Assembly: GCA_949752745.1 (NCBI GenBank)
Contig: OX457026.1
Span: 39,219,394-39,283,393, forward strand
Reading direction: 5' to 3'
DNA length: 64,000 bases
Source of the DNA: Protula sp. h YS-2021
Lineage: Eukaryota; Annelida; Polychaeta; Sabellida; Serpulidae
How positions within the stretch are numbered: position 1 is the stretch's first letter; every line of letters begins with the position of its first letter. Below, piece after piece: positions 13,339 to 28,398 of this stretch. The position numbers were made by a program, and so were the translations under genes. The notes under the pieces were generated by a model that saw nothing but the letters and a program-made list of their open reading frames with translations, had not been told where the DNA came from and searched no databases.

Positions 13339-13719
13339 TCAGGACTGTTGTAGCATGGAGGACCAGAGATGGAAACAGCAGAGATCGATGAACTGCCTGA
13401 GCAGACGCTGCACCCACACGTTCTGCAGATTGGGCTGACTGTCGAGAACCTGCAGGACACCGCCGTGGCCGTGACGCAATCCGCCGGGCGCACACGCCGT
13501 ACCCAACGCCACACCGCTGCGTCCAGCGGCCTCAGGTACGTCCAGTGCTACGTGCAGCAGTCCGCACGACGCCATCCGATCCTCCGCCGTGCGGTGACGT
13601 AATCGTGGAGGCGAAAAGTACGTCGCCAGCCGAGTAGTCGGGTTTTGTGGCTCTTCAGTCACCAACGATTTGAAAACGAGGCTCACTTCTCCTTTGTTGG
13701 CGATCTGGTCGATGCTCAG
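13339..13719 (-). CDS. szt2: SZT2 last coding exon E41
   Basis: Acceptor TTTTGCAG, 126 codons and a TGA. Encodes LSIDQIANKGEVSLVFKSLV, a Gly/Ala-rich GC-rich middle, and LQVLDSQPNLQNVWVQRLLR with FIDLCCFHLWSSMLQQS at the C-terminus. Two other frames are open here but do not continue the chain. No C-terminal peroxisome signal of SKL type is present. Confidence 0.85.
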   Translation of the reverse strand: MSIDQIANKGEVSLVFKSLVTEEPQNPTTRLATYFSPPRLRHRTAEDRMASCGLLHVALDVPEAAGRSGVALGTACAPGGLRHGHGGVLQVLDSQPNLQNVWVQRLLRQFIDLCCFHLWSSMLQQS

Positions 13720-16700
13720 CTGCAAAATACCAACAGTAACATGAAAAAGAATTCAATCATTTTGGAGTTCAATGTTACTTTTTAGCATTAAATTTTTCTT
13801 TCAATGCTTTCAAATGAAGGTGGTGATGAGGCACGAGTGGTAGTCCTAGGTAAATAGCCCCCACCCCTCCACCCCAACCCCGCGTTTTTGCCCTAAAACA
13901 CTTAAATGGAGGGAGCAGGTAGGGCTGGGTGGGGTTACCGGGTATGCAAAATGGACGCGCCTATTACTGGGGAGGGGGGTTTACTGTTTACTACGAGGGG
14001 CTGATGACGCAGACACTTACCATGAGGAAAGTGTCGAGGCATGAGTGATTGACATGACGCAGACACTTACCATGAGGAAAGTGTCGAGGCATGAGTGATT
14101 GACATGACGCAGACACTTACCATGAGGAAGGTGTCGAGGCATGAGTGGTTGACATGATGCAGACACTTACCATGAGGAAAGTGTCGAGGCATGATTAGTT
14201 GACATGACGAAGACACTTACCATGAGGAAGGTGTCGAGGCATGAGTGACTCAGAATGACGCAGACACTTACCATGAGGAAAGTGTCGAGGCATGAGTTGT
14301 TGACATGACGCAGACACTTACCATGAGGAAAGTGTCGAGGCATGAGTGATTGACATGACGCAGACACTTACCATGAGGAAGGTGTCGAGGCATGAGTGGT
14401 TGACATGATGCAGACACTTACCATGAGGAAAGTGTCGAGGCATGATTAGTTGACATGACGAAGACACTTACCATGAGGAAGGTGTCGAGGCATGAGTGAC
14501 TCAGAATGACGCAGACACTTACCATGAGGAAAGTGTCGAGGCATGAGTGGTTGACATGACGCAGACACTTACCAAGAGGAAAGTGTCGAGGCATGAGTGG
14601 TTGACATGACGCAGACACTTACCATGAGGAAAGTGTCGAGGCATGAGTGGTTGACATGACGCAGACACTTACCAAGAGGAAAGTGTCGAGGCATGAGTGG
14701 TTGACATGATGCAGACACTTACCATGAGGAAAGTGTCGAGGCATGATTGGTTGACATGATGCAGACACTTACCATGAGGAAAGTGTCGAGGCATGAGTGG
14801 TTGACATGATGCAGACACTTACCATGAGGAAAGTGTCGAGGCATGATTGGTTGACATGATGCAGACACTTACCATGAGGAAAGTGTCGAGGCATGAGTGG
14901 TTGACATGATGCAGACACTTACCATGAGGAAAGTGTCGAGGCATGAGTGGTTGACATGATGCAGACACTTACCAAGAGGAAAGTGTCGAGGCATGAGTGG
15001 TTGACATGATGCAGACACTTACCATGAGGAAAGTGTCGAGGCATGATTGGTTGACATGATGCAGACACTTACCATGAGGAAAGTGTCGAGGCATGAGTGG
15101 TTGACATGATGCAGACACTTACCATGAGGAAGGTGTCGAGGCATGAGTGATTGACATGACGCAGACACTTACCATAAGGAAGGTGTCGAGGCATGAGTGG
15201 TTGACAATGACTAGGTACTGTATCAACTGATCCGCACTCAAGTACAGCCTGTGTGCTTCTCTGGCAAAAACAAAGTACACTCATGTCAAGCTACTCAGTG
15301 AGTTGACAAAGTTGACGAACACAGTATAGCAGGTTTGAAAAATGTACCCTGATGACATATAAGTGTACGCTTTTGACAGTTGAATTCACAATTCAAATCA
15401 TTTTGAACTGAGCGGCCAGTGCACAAAAACATCAGTGCAATTGAACATGTCAAACAATTTTATTAGCAAGCCACCGCCATTTTGTTCTTGTAAAAAAAAA
15501 TATTTCCCCCGAGAGATCCCCTTGTTCCAACCCTCCTTCGGTTTAGAAAGTTTCATTTTGACAATTCTGTACTATTTCAGAATTGTAAGACTTTCATCTT
15601 TAATAAATATATATGTAAATGTATATCTGATGTGCCCAGAAATCGGGCTATGCAGTAGCACCTTTATCGTATTTCTGAAAGCGAGAGGTACGAAACCGGA
15701 GTTAGTGATCTTAATCCTCAATTTCTATATGCGTCCAGGTGCATATGTAAACATGTGGCATCTATAAACTGGGCTTATATCAGGCATGTAAAGGGTCCTT
15801 GACAAATATAAAGTTTTCTTTAAAGGTTTTAATTTTGAAAGTAAAGGTTTTTAAAGGTTTTTCCAATGAAAATAAAGTTTTTTTAAGTTAAATTATCAGT
15901 GAACATATGTATTTTAAAAGATATTTTATACAACATATGGAAATCAGTGGGGATGGAGAATAAGAACATCATATAGCGTCAAAACACGTTACTCATCACC
16001 CACCCAACGCTGATAATGTCGGCTGTCCAGAACACATAATGACGTCACACAACGTTGATATATATCGATCAAATACAATATGAACTGTCGTATACACCCA
16101 ATGCATTATCCTACCAAGTTTGAAGTTGATCCAATGTTTCTTTCTGTAGTTACATTGAAGACGCATTTTTCAAGTTTTGACGTCATATGACGTCACGTGT
16201 TTTCCAATACACGTCAAATACAATCCCAACCGGCGGGCCCTCCCAACGCATAAATTTGAGGTTGATCCGACTTGTCACTCAAGAGTTATTCTGTTGACAA
16301 AGCCTAGTATCCAAAACACGTGATGACGTCATATAACGTCACACGTTGCGTAAAATACACAAAATACATTTGGACCCACCCAAAGCATTATACTACCAAG
16401 TCTGAAGCTAATCTGAAGTTTCGTTCTGCAGTTACATTGATGATGCAACTGCCAGGTTTTGACGTTCTGTGACGTTCAAATATACGTCAAATACAATTCC
16501 AACCGGCGGATCAACTCAAGGCATAATCCTACCAAGTTTGAAGCTGATCTGAAGTTTTGTTCGACAGTTATCGTGTTAACAACATAAAGTGTCTGCAACA
16601 GACGCATAAACCACATACACACAGAAAGCACAAACACAAAATGATTCTCCCAACGGGAAAACATAATTCTTCTCTTGATGCTTATGCGAATCCATAAAAA

Positions 16701-19700
16701 TAAACCAGGACAGACAACACTTTACTCTCGTTTTTCTTTGCTTTTTTTTCCTTAAGAAAGGACCTGTTATAAACAGAATTAGTGATGACACTGGTGATTA
16801 GCCTCCATCCGGAGCTTTGGTCCCGGGAGGCGGGGGGGGGGGGGGACTTGGAGTGTTGTACATCTGTCCCTTCGTCCGTTCCTCGCCGGCTGTTACTCCA
16901 CCACCTCCTTCCTTCCCTGAAGATCCGTTTCCTATGATATTTGGTATAGAGATGAGCTATTGTAGTGGGTAGGTGTAAGATATTTTTTAGTTTGACCCTG
17001 ACCTAATTTCAAGGTCACTTCGGTCGCCATTTGGATTTTTAATTTTGGCTTGGGGCTGTGCTCTCTAAGACGGCTTGTTCTATGTGGAGATGCTTTCTAA
17101 ACAATCCATTTCCGACTTTTGATTTCTTTTCTAGATGTTTACTCCTCCGGTATTTTGCTTAGTGTCTTTTTCTTACGTAGAAATAAATATTTACCTGAAT
17201 TTATTGATAAGAGCTTTTTGCAGGCCAGAATACCAAGCTATGGGCATATTCTGCAGCGGCAGCAGCTTGTCGTCTATTTTACTGAGCGGCATCTTTTCCA
17301 CCATTCCCAACAGCTGCTCAAACTCACTAAACGTCGACGGCTGTTGCAAAAAAAAAAACCAAAAAAAAACCGGAGAATACTTTCATTAGGTTTCTAACGC
17401 AATTTGTGTGGAATTCTGCTAAAAGAAGTTTCATTAACACCATACTATACCGTAATCATACTGGTAAAGCACTGCATATTTTTGCTAGAAGGAACTGTAA
17501 ACAGCAAACCCCTGAGTCGTATAAATGAAACATTTCTTCGAGGCATTATTTTCCGGCAAACTTGTAAACAAAAAACGACGTTAAAAAAACAACAAAAAAG
17601 CTTACACTCGTACCAGGGAGAGACAATTCAGACAGTCCACAGGAACAAACGACCAGAACATATGCCTGGGACAGACGACTGTGAAAACGACTGAGACAAT
17701 TGAGGCACACGACTGGAGAGAAGACTAGACCAGACCACTCCGATAAACAAAGAAGACTATGGCAGAGGACTAGGGTAGGACGACTAGGTCATGCGACTCA
17801 TGCAGATGACTAGGCGAGATGCCCAGGACAGACGCCTGGGGGAACAGATGACTAGGACAGACGTTTAGGCCATATGACTGGGGTAGACGCCTGGGAAACA
17901 GGCGACCAGGATAGACGCGTGGGACGGATGTCTAGGACAGGCGATTGGGAGATATGCCTGGGACAAGCGACCAGGAAAGATGCCTGGGACGGACGTACAG
18001 AATGGGTGACTAGGACAGACATTTAGAACAGGCGACTAGGATAGACCCCGGGGACAGAGGTCCAGATTAGGCCACTAAAACAGACGCCTAGAACAGACAT
18101 CCAGTACAGGCGATTAGGACAGACGCCTGAGACAAACACCAAGAATAGATGAATGGGATAGACGTCTAGGATAGGCGACCACTGCAGAATTCTGGGTGAG
18201 GCGACTGAGAGAGACAACTATGGCAGGTTAGAAAACATAGCTTAAAGAGATGATTGGGACAAAAACATGAGATAAGCCCAAGCTTGCTTACTTGTGGTCG
18301 GTCCTCATCGACAGCGGCGGGGTTGGCGGGCACCCAGCCAGAGCGGTGCTTGCGTCGCCCCCCAACGGCGCCCTCCTCGCTGAGGCTGGGCAGCAGCATG
18401 GACTGCCACAACAGATCCCTGCGGCACTCCGCCATCGTGATCTGCACCATCTTAAATATGTCCGCCCTATCGACAGTAATTGCAATTAAAACTGCTGTTT
18501 TAACAGATAATCAATAATAAAAAGAGGGAGAAACGCTGGCATTGTCACAATTACACACACACATACGCCCTCACACTGTATGTATATTCTTGCCCCAATT
18601 GTTTTTTCTCCAAAGGTAGCCAGCCATTCAAATGTCTGTCGTTATTCCTGTCATCAGACGCAGTCGCTGCCGACTGGCCTGAAGGTTCACAACACCAAAT
18701 GAATTCTTATTAAACACAAAGCACTTTTAAAACGCCGTATCCGTAACAAAATGCAGACGATGCATTTTCTATAACAAACGCTATTACTTTGCGCAGTGAC
18801 TGCGTTGAAGGAGCTGTTCATAGACTGGTGTCTGGTGTGTGGGCGGGTAGTCTAGGGTCTCTATGGCGTGGGGCTTGCGGATGAGCTGCCTGAGGGGCGG
18901 GCGGAAGGCGCGGCAGGGAGGTGTGGAAGGTGCGCTGCACTCCGTCACCGACACCTCCTCGTAACCAGACGAGCCCGTCGCCTTTGCTGTAACACAAAAT
19001 ACAAGAAGTGATGAAGAAATTCTAATTACGCTGCACAGTTCTAAAATCTTGAACAGCTATCAATAAATAAATACGTAAAGTGACGTTTTTCCTGAATATA
19101 AAACAGATACTGGATTACAAACTATTTAATATCAACAAAATTCTAAATATTTTAAACTTTTCTTCGTGTCTTCAGCTTTACACCAGCCAGTTGTTGATAT
19201 CGCCGTCAGGCCATTGTGGGCACACAACAACGAGGAGAATGAGTCGAGAAGGAGTGGACCGCGCCTGATCCTGCTCACCCGTCGGGTACATGGCCATCGC
19301 CGACTTCACCGTCCCCAGCTTCTTCTCTAGCTTCTTGTGGAATGGAAACTTGCTGGTCTTGTTTGTCATGATTACCCAGTACTTCAGATGGAGACTTGTT
19401 TTCTCCACGTCAAAATGCTTTGCCCCTGAAAATCATCAATTTTCCAACTCGCTGCCATGCTCAAACAGTCTCTCTTTCACAAAAAAAGAATAGCAATAAC
19501 TTAAATAAATTTACTACAAATAGTAACTATTTGGGCCTACTGCGACTTACCCGTGGGAGAGTCGTGTGTGACAACGAGGCCTACTGTGACTTACCCGTGG
19601 GAGGGTCGTGCGTGACAACGAGGCCTACTGTGACTCACCCGTGGGAGGGTCATCCGTGACAACGAAGCCTACTGTGACTCACCCGTGGGAGGGTCGTCCG

Positions 19701-22700
19701 TGACAACGAAGCCTACTGTGACTCGCCCGTAGGAGGGTCGTCCGTGACAACGAAGCCTACTGTGACTCACCCGTGGGAGGGTCGTGCGTGACAACGAGGC
19801 CTACTGTGACTTACCCGTGGGAGGGTCGTGCGTGACAACGAGATCCACTGTGACTTACCCATGGGAGGGTCGTGCGTGACAACGCGATCCACTGTGACTT
19901 ACCCGTGGGAGGGTCGTGCGTGAAAACGAGGCCTACTGTGACTTACAGCCTACTGTGACTTACCCGTGGGAGGGTCGTGCGTGACAACGAGGCCTACTGT
20001 GACTCACACGTGGGAGGGTCGTGCGTGACAACGAGATCCATTCTGTGACTTACCCGTCGGAGGGTCGTGCGTGACAACGACGCCTACTGTGACTTACCCG
20101 TGGGAGGGTCTTGCGTGACAACGAGGCCTACTGCGACTCACCCGTGGGAGGGTCGTGCGTGACAACGAGATCCATTCTGTGACTTACCCGTGGGAGGGTC
20201 GTGCGTGACAACGAGGCCTACTGCGACTCACCCGTGGGAGAGTCGTGCGTGACAATGAGATCCATTCTGTGACTTACCCGTGGCAGGGTCGTGCGTGACA
20301 ACGAGGCCTACTGTGACTCACCCGTGGGAGGGTCGTGCGTGACAATGAGGTCCATTCTGTGACTTACCCGTGGGAGGGTCGTGCGTGACAACGAGGCCCA
20401 CTGTGACTCAGCCGTGGGAGGGTCGTGCGTGAAAATGAGATCCATTCTGTGACTCACCCGTGGGAGGGTCGTGCGTGACAACGAGGCCTACTGTGACTTA
20501 CCCGTGGGAGGGTCGTGCGTGACAATGAGCCCTACTGTGACTTACCCGTGGGAGGGTCGTGCGTGACAACGAGGCCCACTCTGTACTGCTCTGTATGTGA
20601 GTCGCCGCCCGGCTCCACTTGTACGTCACAGTCGTAATGCGTCACCAAGGCGATCTCCTTCTCCTTTACACACATACAAGCGACACACGCGTTACACACA
20701 CTGTGAGATCAAGGACGACAGGGGGGCATCACATCAGGTCTGCTGCCAACTGTTGCCGTAACAATAGCAACGACTTATCCCTTACGCATTGTCGAACTCC
20801 AAGACTTATTATGTGGTACAGGCAATACTCATAAATTTATTTTAAGAAAACAAATTTGAAAGTAAGGCAGTTATAAACATAACATCACAAAACACAACCC
20901 AAACTGTCACCAGCCACTAGACTAGATAGGCGAGCAAGACAACCTTGACCTCAGCAACGCCCCGGGTTTGACAAGCTCCTTTTGACTGGCTTCTGAGCAC
21001 GAATCACCCTCACAGTGACAGGGAGAGAGCAGTCACGCGCAGACTAGCAGTGACAGTTTAAAACGCCACAGTATACGCACTTACCGTATCCACCTGCAGT
21101 TCATCGTCCGGAAGGGCTGACATTTCCAGCGGCGCCATCCTGTGGTGCCCCTGATGCTTGGTGATGTACTGGAACAGCTGTAGGCCGGCCGTGCTCGTCT
21201 GCTCCACCTTCAGTGCGCCTAGCCAGCAACACAAGCAGCAGTCATCATATCAACTTTTTCACCAAAACTTGATTCCAAAACTTTAAGACACGGTGTAGCA
21301 ACATGGCTTTCACGTCGCGAGAAATTCACGGACGAACTAAGCTACAAATATTTGCTCTCTCTTAAACCTAAATTGTTAAAAAAAAATGTAGTAACTCTTC
21401 TTTGAGAATCAGATTTGACGAACGGATATAACCCTCCCTGTCAGGCTGTCACCCATCGCCTGGTTCACTAAATAGAAGACGCACCTTGAAGGACGAAGTT
21501 AATGGCGAAGTGTGGTATGTGTGTGAAGTGCTTGACGAAGTCGCTGAGAAAGCTGGCCACGTGGTAGGCGGGCGTGAGGGCCCGGCGGCGCGTGCGCTCC
21601 GTGTACGCCTGCAGCACGCGCAGGTGGTAGTCGTGCGTGAACGAGTGCACGTGCGTCAGGTCCTTGAAGCGGTCACACTCGTCCGTGAAGTACACGGCTA
21701 GCTGAAAGTAGCACCAAGCCATGCACACTGCCACTCTGGCATCAAAGCATTATAAACATTCACTTATTTCTATTAATTCACTTATTCTTGATGAACTTAT
21801 TTTAACAGTCTCTTGCTATAAGTTTGGAATTTGATTTAGATGGTTGTTCCAAGAATATAAGCTGAACGGTGATTACTCTGAAAGTAGTGCCGCTGCAAAC
21901 TATAATGGCAGAGTATTACTTTGAGGCCATCACGTCACAGACAGCCATGCAGCAAACCTCACCCTGGGGTTGATGCTTTTGCTGAGGCGCGGAATCGTGG
22001 TGCAGTCGAGGGCATAGACGTGCACACAGAAGTGGGCATCCTGGAAGGCAAGCTCGATGAGCATGATGCCGGCCGCCAGCGTCTTCTGCAAGTACGCCAC
22101 CTTCACCCTCCCCCGCCCCTCCTCCTCTCTCTTCTCAGCATTACTCGATGACCGTTGCAGGTTGAAACTGCCACTAGAACAGAAAGGCGCTAGATTCAAA
22201 CAAAACAATTATGTACCTCGGGCATGTGGATAGTCGTTAAAGCTAAGGCCTGGCAAGGTCGTGCTGTATATCGCCAGCACATGTACCACGTAACTCACCG
22301 CAGGGCCAGGCCCGAGGGCCCCTGATTTTGTCTCAGATCCTCGCCTCTCATGCTCTGGAGGCCCCTGAGAATTTTTCTGATTTTTATCTCTATCAGACCA
22401 GTATTCTAGAGAATTTATTCTAGAGAATAAATCTCGAAATACCCCTGGGAAATTTTGCTTAATTATCTCAATTCAAAAAAATCTCGAAATTCCCTTGAAG
22501 ATTTTGCTGAATTATCTCAATTCAAAACTATCATAACAATAATCACTATATATATTCAACACTCAAATTAAACTACATCTCGATATTCCATCCGGTATCA
22601 TTTATTTTTCACAGTTACAATATATCATCTCATAATTACTTCGATTTTAAACCACGTGACCATTACACAAAAGAAAATCAGAAAAGAATATAAGAAAAGA

Positions 22701-25700
22701 AAGGAGTAAGGAAGGTATTTGCAAAACCTGCAGTATACATGTAATTTACATTAAACGTGGGGTGCATTATGGAGTTGAATTCAATGATTTCCTCAGGCAG
22801 GGACGAAAAATATTGTTGTTTCTCATCCCATCTTTTAAAAATTGGTCCTTGAATCAATTAGACCCGGCCGGGGACGACTGTTTTTTTTTTATTTTGAAGA
22901 CCCGGTCTTGTCAAAGATTTCATATTACTTCAATGTAATTTCCTATAATTTACCCAAGCTTACTTAAATAGAGTTATTTTTCACCTACAAAAAGTTTTTT
23001 CTAATCATTTTCTATTGAACATTATCAAATACCAGTCAATAAGTTTTATGACTTCTCGAGGGAATTCAAGCGATTGCAATTCGACGATAATACGACTTTC
23101 AAGTATTGTGCAATTTGGACTTGTATTGATTGTAGCTACGAATTGGAATACCATGGACGCAAGAAAACGAAATTGCAACTTGAACACCAAACCACTGTCA
23201 AATATAACACCCTCCCCCCCCCCCCCCCCCCGCCTCCTCCAAAACAAAAAGCTTGTGCTTCTAACCTGTAAAAAATCTCTAATATGTATTAGACCAGAGT
23301 TTCCACAAATCAAAAAATCCGGAAAGACGCTGCATAAAACAGTTATTCATTACCCAGATATACTTACATAAAAGTAATATATATACCGGTAAGTAGGCTG
23401 TATAAATAAATTGACTAAGCAGGCAGTGGATTCTTAAAAGTTATAGTGCATTCAGTGTCACCATTAAACCTTGGAAGATAACAAGAAAATGATGTGTAAG
23501 TATCATACTGCATCCCAAATGTAATATGAATTATACTGGAAGTTTTGCGAATACACTACTTCCTTTCTTCTTTTCTGATATTCAGCAGATCCGCCAAATT
23601 TTCCGGGTCTGAAACCAGAGACTTTACAAAGCTGCTGATAATTTCTGCTGTTTTACAAAGTCTCTGATTTAACAGATCCGCAGTAACATAGATACATATA
23701 TATGTGTGTGTGTACAGATATACTGCAGCGGATTTGTCTGTATTTTTTTTTTCAAATCATTTATTAATTTAGTTCGTTTGATGTTTTTATTAATGTAACA
23801 TCCGAGAATGAGCTGTTTTGTAAAGTTGCTGTTTTTTTCAGACCCGCTGTAACATATATATCGATCGCCCCGCAATAACTTTTCGCTCGCGCCCCATGGA
23901 TTCCTCCCTCGGGAGTGGGGAGCAACAGAGATGGCAGTCAGACCGTAGCGTCTATCAACAGCACGTTTACCACACCACTCACCCCATATCATACTACACA
24001 CGCGCGCTCTACAGCACCAGCACGCGCACCGCGCCACTCCCCCGTACCACACGCGCGCTCCATAGCACCAGCATGTGCACCGCCATTCCCCCGTACTATA
24101 CGCGCGCTCCACAGCAACAGCACGCGCACCGCGCTACTCCCCCGTACTGCACGCGCGCTCTACAGCAGCAGCACGTGCACCCCACTACCCCGCACTGTCC
24201 GCGCGCTCCACAGAACCAGCCCTCACCTTCTCCTGGCGGCGGCGGCACTGGGCCGTACAGAGACCTTGGTGAATCCCAGCTCACAGATGTACTCGGAGTA
24301 CTCGCGCAGGAAGTCGTCGCGTAGCTCCACGTGCCACGGCTCCTCCCCCTCCTGCTGCCGCCGCGCTGGCTCTGACTCTATGCCGCTCGAGCGCCGGCTC
24401 TTCACGCTCGATCCAGAGCCGTGACGGGAACGCTGGAACAAGCCGGTGGACGCCACACACAAATACACGCAACTACCAAAGCCATAAACCAACTAAGCAA
24501 CACAAATTGCCTTGCAATACTACCCCGGATTTTAAACGCTACTTATCTATTTACCCGTACTTTATATTCTCTACAACCATTATCTAAAACACTATAGTGA
24601 CAGAAATAAAATCTAATGACCGTCAGAAAAAAACTCACGTTATTAAACATTGTGAAATGTCACTATATCTGCAGAAGATGGTAAAACCATTAGTGGAAGG
24701 CACGCACGAGAGCGCACTGACTGCTCAAAAATGCATAACTGATCTGTTGTATACTTTTTGAGGTACTTACAGATTTAGTTAAGCTCGTCACAGCAGGATG
24801 TACTTTGGTAGCTCTAGTACCTAAAATCTTTTGACGCCATGCCGGGCTGAAGAGCAGTGGTGACCCAACAGAATGCACGAGTCGCGATGACGTCTTCAGC
24901 AAGTCTAGCACGTCACGTGATATAGGATGATGGGCCAATCCGCGCTGCTCCCACGTAAAATAGACGTCTGCCAGTTGTGACAATTTCTCACCCTCTGAAA
25001 GACATTAATACTCTTTCAAGCAAACGGCTGTTTGTTATATCTTGACAGGAGGATGGGCACAGAATTACCGGAATCATTTTTCCTGACTTTTCGTGACTCT
25101 GAGACTTCTTTTCCTGACTTTTAATATCAAATTTTCTGACTTTTCCTCACATTTGCCTTTTCCTTTCCTGATTCTCCGGATATTCCCAACTTATTTCCCT
25201 ATCGCTCATCTTGGGGTTTCCAACTAAAAATTACGAACAGACATTATACGGTATCCAGACAGAAGGGCCTTGGATATAAGGGCCTTTCCCAAACGGCCTT
25301 TTCTGAAAAGCCCTTTCCCAAAACGGCCCTAAATGAAAAGTTCGACAAAAGGGCCTTGAGAATTTCTTTCTAGGATTTTTAGTTTTAATTATTTAATAAA
25401 ATATTCAATAAAACAGGGCATTCAAATGCATTCCTGACATTTTCTGATATTTTTCAAATTTTGAAATAATTCACAGGTCGGGACCTGTGGAAATTAGTTC
25501 CACCAAAACTTATTCCTAGGCCATAATTTTTACTTACTATCACTCTAGTGAATAGAAGAATTGTGGAAAGGGCATTCAAATGCAGTTCTGGAGTTTTCTA
25601 ATATTTTTCAAATTTTGAAATATTTCACAGGTCGTGAAAAATGACTGAAATTTTAAGTTCCTCCAAAATATATTCCTAGGCCGTAATTTTTATTTACTAC

Positions 25701-28320
25701 TTAAGAAATGACTACAGGGATAGTAGGAAAGGCATTCAAATTTTTCAAATTTTGAAATATTTCACAGGTCGGGACCTGTGGAAATTGACTGAAATTTTAA
25801 GTTCCACCAAAATTTATTCCTAGGCTGTAATTTTTATTTACTACTTTAGAAACTTGACTACGTCTCGAGGAGTACTTCTATCCCCCGAGGGGGATATGGT
25901 GTGTGTAAGGTTGTTGCGTGTTGACAAAGCAAAATTTAAAAGTGGAAGGATAGGTAGACGTAGTGTCTAACATTTAAACGAATCAATCCATTAACCAGTA
26001 GGCGCGTGAGACTGTCGTACGTACGCTAATTACAGCGCCGATTTTGAAAAATCCGCCATTTTGTCAAGTCCCATCCGGTAAATTCTTGATCACTGCACCG
26101 CGGAAGGGTCCAGAAAAGCCGTGTACAAAATTTGAAACGAATCTGTCTATTAATGTGGCCTGTAGACACGTGAGACTGCTGTATATACGCTAAGTCCAGT
26201 GCCGATTTTCAAAAGTCTTGATCACTGCACTGCGGAAGGGTCCAGAGAAGCCGTGTACAAAATTTGAAACGAATCCATAAATTAATGTGGCCTGTAGGCG
26301 CGTGAGTCTGAAGCGTGACAGGCGGACAGACAGACTGAAACGTTCAAAACTATATCCCTCCGTTCCACGGGGGATAATGACTATCGGGTTAGTAGGAAAA
26401 GCATTCAAATGCATTTCTCAAATTTTCTGACATTTTTCAAATTTTGAAATATTTCACAGGTCGGGACTTGGGGAAATTGACTAAAATTTTAAGTTCCTCC
26501 ACAATTTATTCATAGGCCGTGGTTTTTACGTACTACCTCAGAAATCACTACATTGATAATAGAAAAGGTATTAAAATCCATTTCTGACATTTTCTGACAT
26601 TTTTCAAATTTTAAAAATTTACACAGTTCGTGACCTGTGGAAACTGAATGAAATTTTAAGTTCCACCAAAATTTTTTCCTAGGCCGTAATTTTTACTTAC
26701 TAGGATTCTACTGACTGCAGGAATTCTAGAAAAGGCATTCAAATGCATTTCTGAAATTTTCTGATATTTTTCAAATTTTGAAATATTTCACAGGTCGGGA
26801 CTTGTGGAAATTGAGTGAAATTTTAAGTTCCGCCAAAATTTATTCCTAGGCCGTAATTTTTACCTTCTACCACTCTAGTGACTCCAAAAATTCTAGAAAA
26901 GACATTCAAGTGCATTTCTCAAATTTTCTGACATTTTTCAAATTTTGAAATATTTCAGAGGTCGGAATTTGTGGAAACTGACTAAAATTTTAAATTCCTC
27001 CACAATTTATTCATAGGCCGTGATTTTCACTTCACACCTCAGAAATCATTACATTGATAATAGAAAAGGTATTAAAATCCATTTTTGACTTTTTCTGACA
27101 TTTTTCAAATTTTAAAAAATTACACAGTTCGTGACCTGTGGAAATTGAATGAAATTTTAAGTTCCACCAAAATTTTTTCCTAGGCCGTGATTTTTACTAT
27201 CTCAGAAATGACCACAGGGATAGTAGATAAGCATGTCCAAGGACATGATCCAGCCGAGTTACCAAACAAGGAAAGAGAGAAAAACTTTGAAACGAATACC
27301 GTTAGGCCAAAGAATAAAGTATGTAAAATGCATTTAGGGATTTTGGAGAGGTTGGGTTTTGACAATTCACATATTTACCGACATTTACACAATTGTACAA
27401 AAAAAAATTAAATTTCACCATTTCGGCATTTTTTGTCATTCACGAAAAAAGCAAAGTCCAGGTGGAGAAGCACCTAAGAAACTTTCGATTAAAATTTTAT
27501 AACTATTTGAAAAAGACTGAGAAAAACGAATGGTTTGACAATTCAGTTATATACTACCATTTATTACAATTTTTGGCCAAACTTCAAAGTTCCGCCATTT
27601 CGGCAGTTTTTGGCGAACCGCGAAAAAAAATAATAGCCTGGTAAGCGAACCCCTGGGGCACATCCCTGCGTAAAATCTAAACGATTGGTGTAAAATTGTA
27701 GGAGTAGCATTTTAAAAATGGGTCAAAACGGGCACAAAAAGTGCCGCCATTTTGTCCGTTTTTCGACAATCGTCAAAAAATTATTATGACTTTAATTATA
27801 TCCTTTGTATCTGTTAAGAATACCGAAAAAAAAGACGCCTGGTGAACTGAAGCCTCAATATAACGACAAATGGACAACTGGGTTTTGATACAGAAAAGGG
27901 TATATTTTTTCATCGTTGGAAACAATTATGGACAATCTATTAAAGTCGACATAATTTCAAGCTGGCAATTATAGCTGATTCTGCGTTGGCTGTAATTTAA
28001 ACAATTTAATTAAAATTTCGAAATCATTTTTCCAGACTTTTCCTGACTTTCTGACAATTTGTCACTATTTTTCTTGACTTTTACTGACTCACAAATATTT
28101 TCCTGACTTTTCGGATTTATTCTTGACCCGCGGCCACACTGGCAACAGTGTATCGACGTCTGATTTTGCTTAATCCTCAAATGATTATTTTGAGGGAGGG
28201 AGGGAGGGAGGGAGGGAGGGAGGGAGGGAGGGAGGGGGGATGGAGAGGGGGAAGAGAGGGGTGAGAGAGACAGAGAGAAAGAGGGAGGGAGGGAGGGAGG
28301 GAGGGAGGGAGGGAGGGAGG

Positions 28321-28398
<78 letters not shown>

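Noticed and set aside
13999..15213. CRISPR-like repeat-spacer array
   Set aside because: The copies are contiguous with no unique spacers, and the DNA is eukaryotic.
24820..24994. E30 ending at GTACTA (24,820)
   Set aside because: Leaves phase 1, which does not fit E31; GTAAGT at 24,770 gives the required phase 0.
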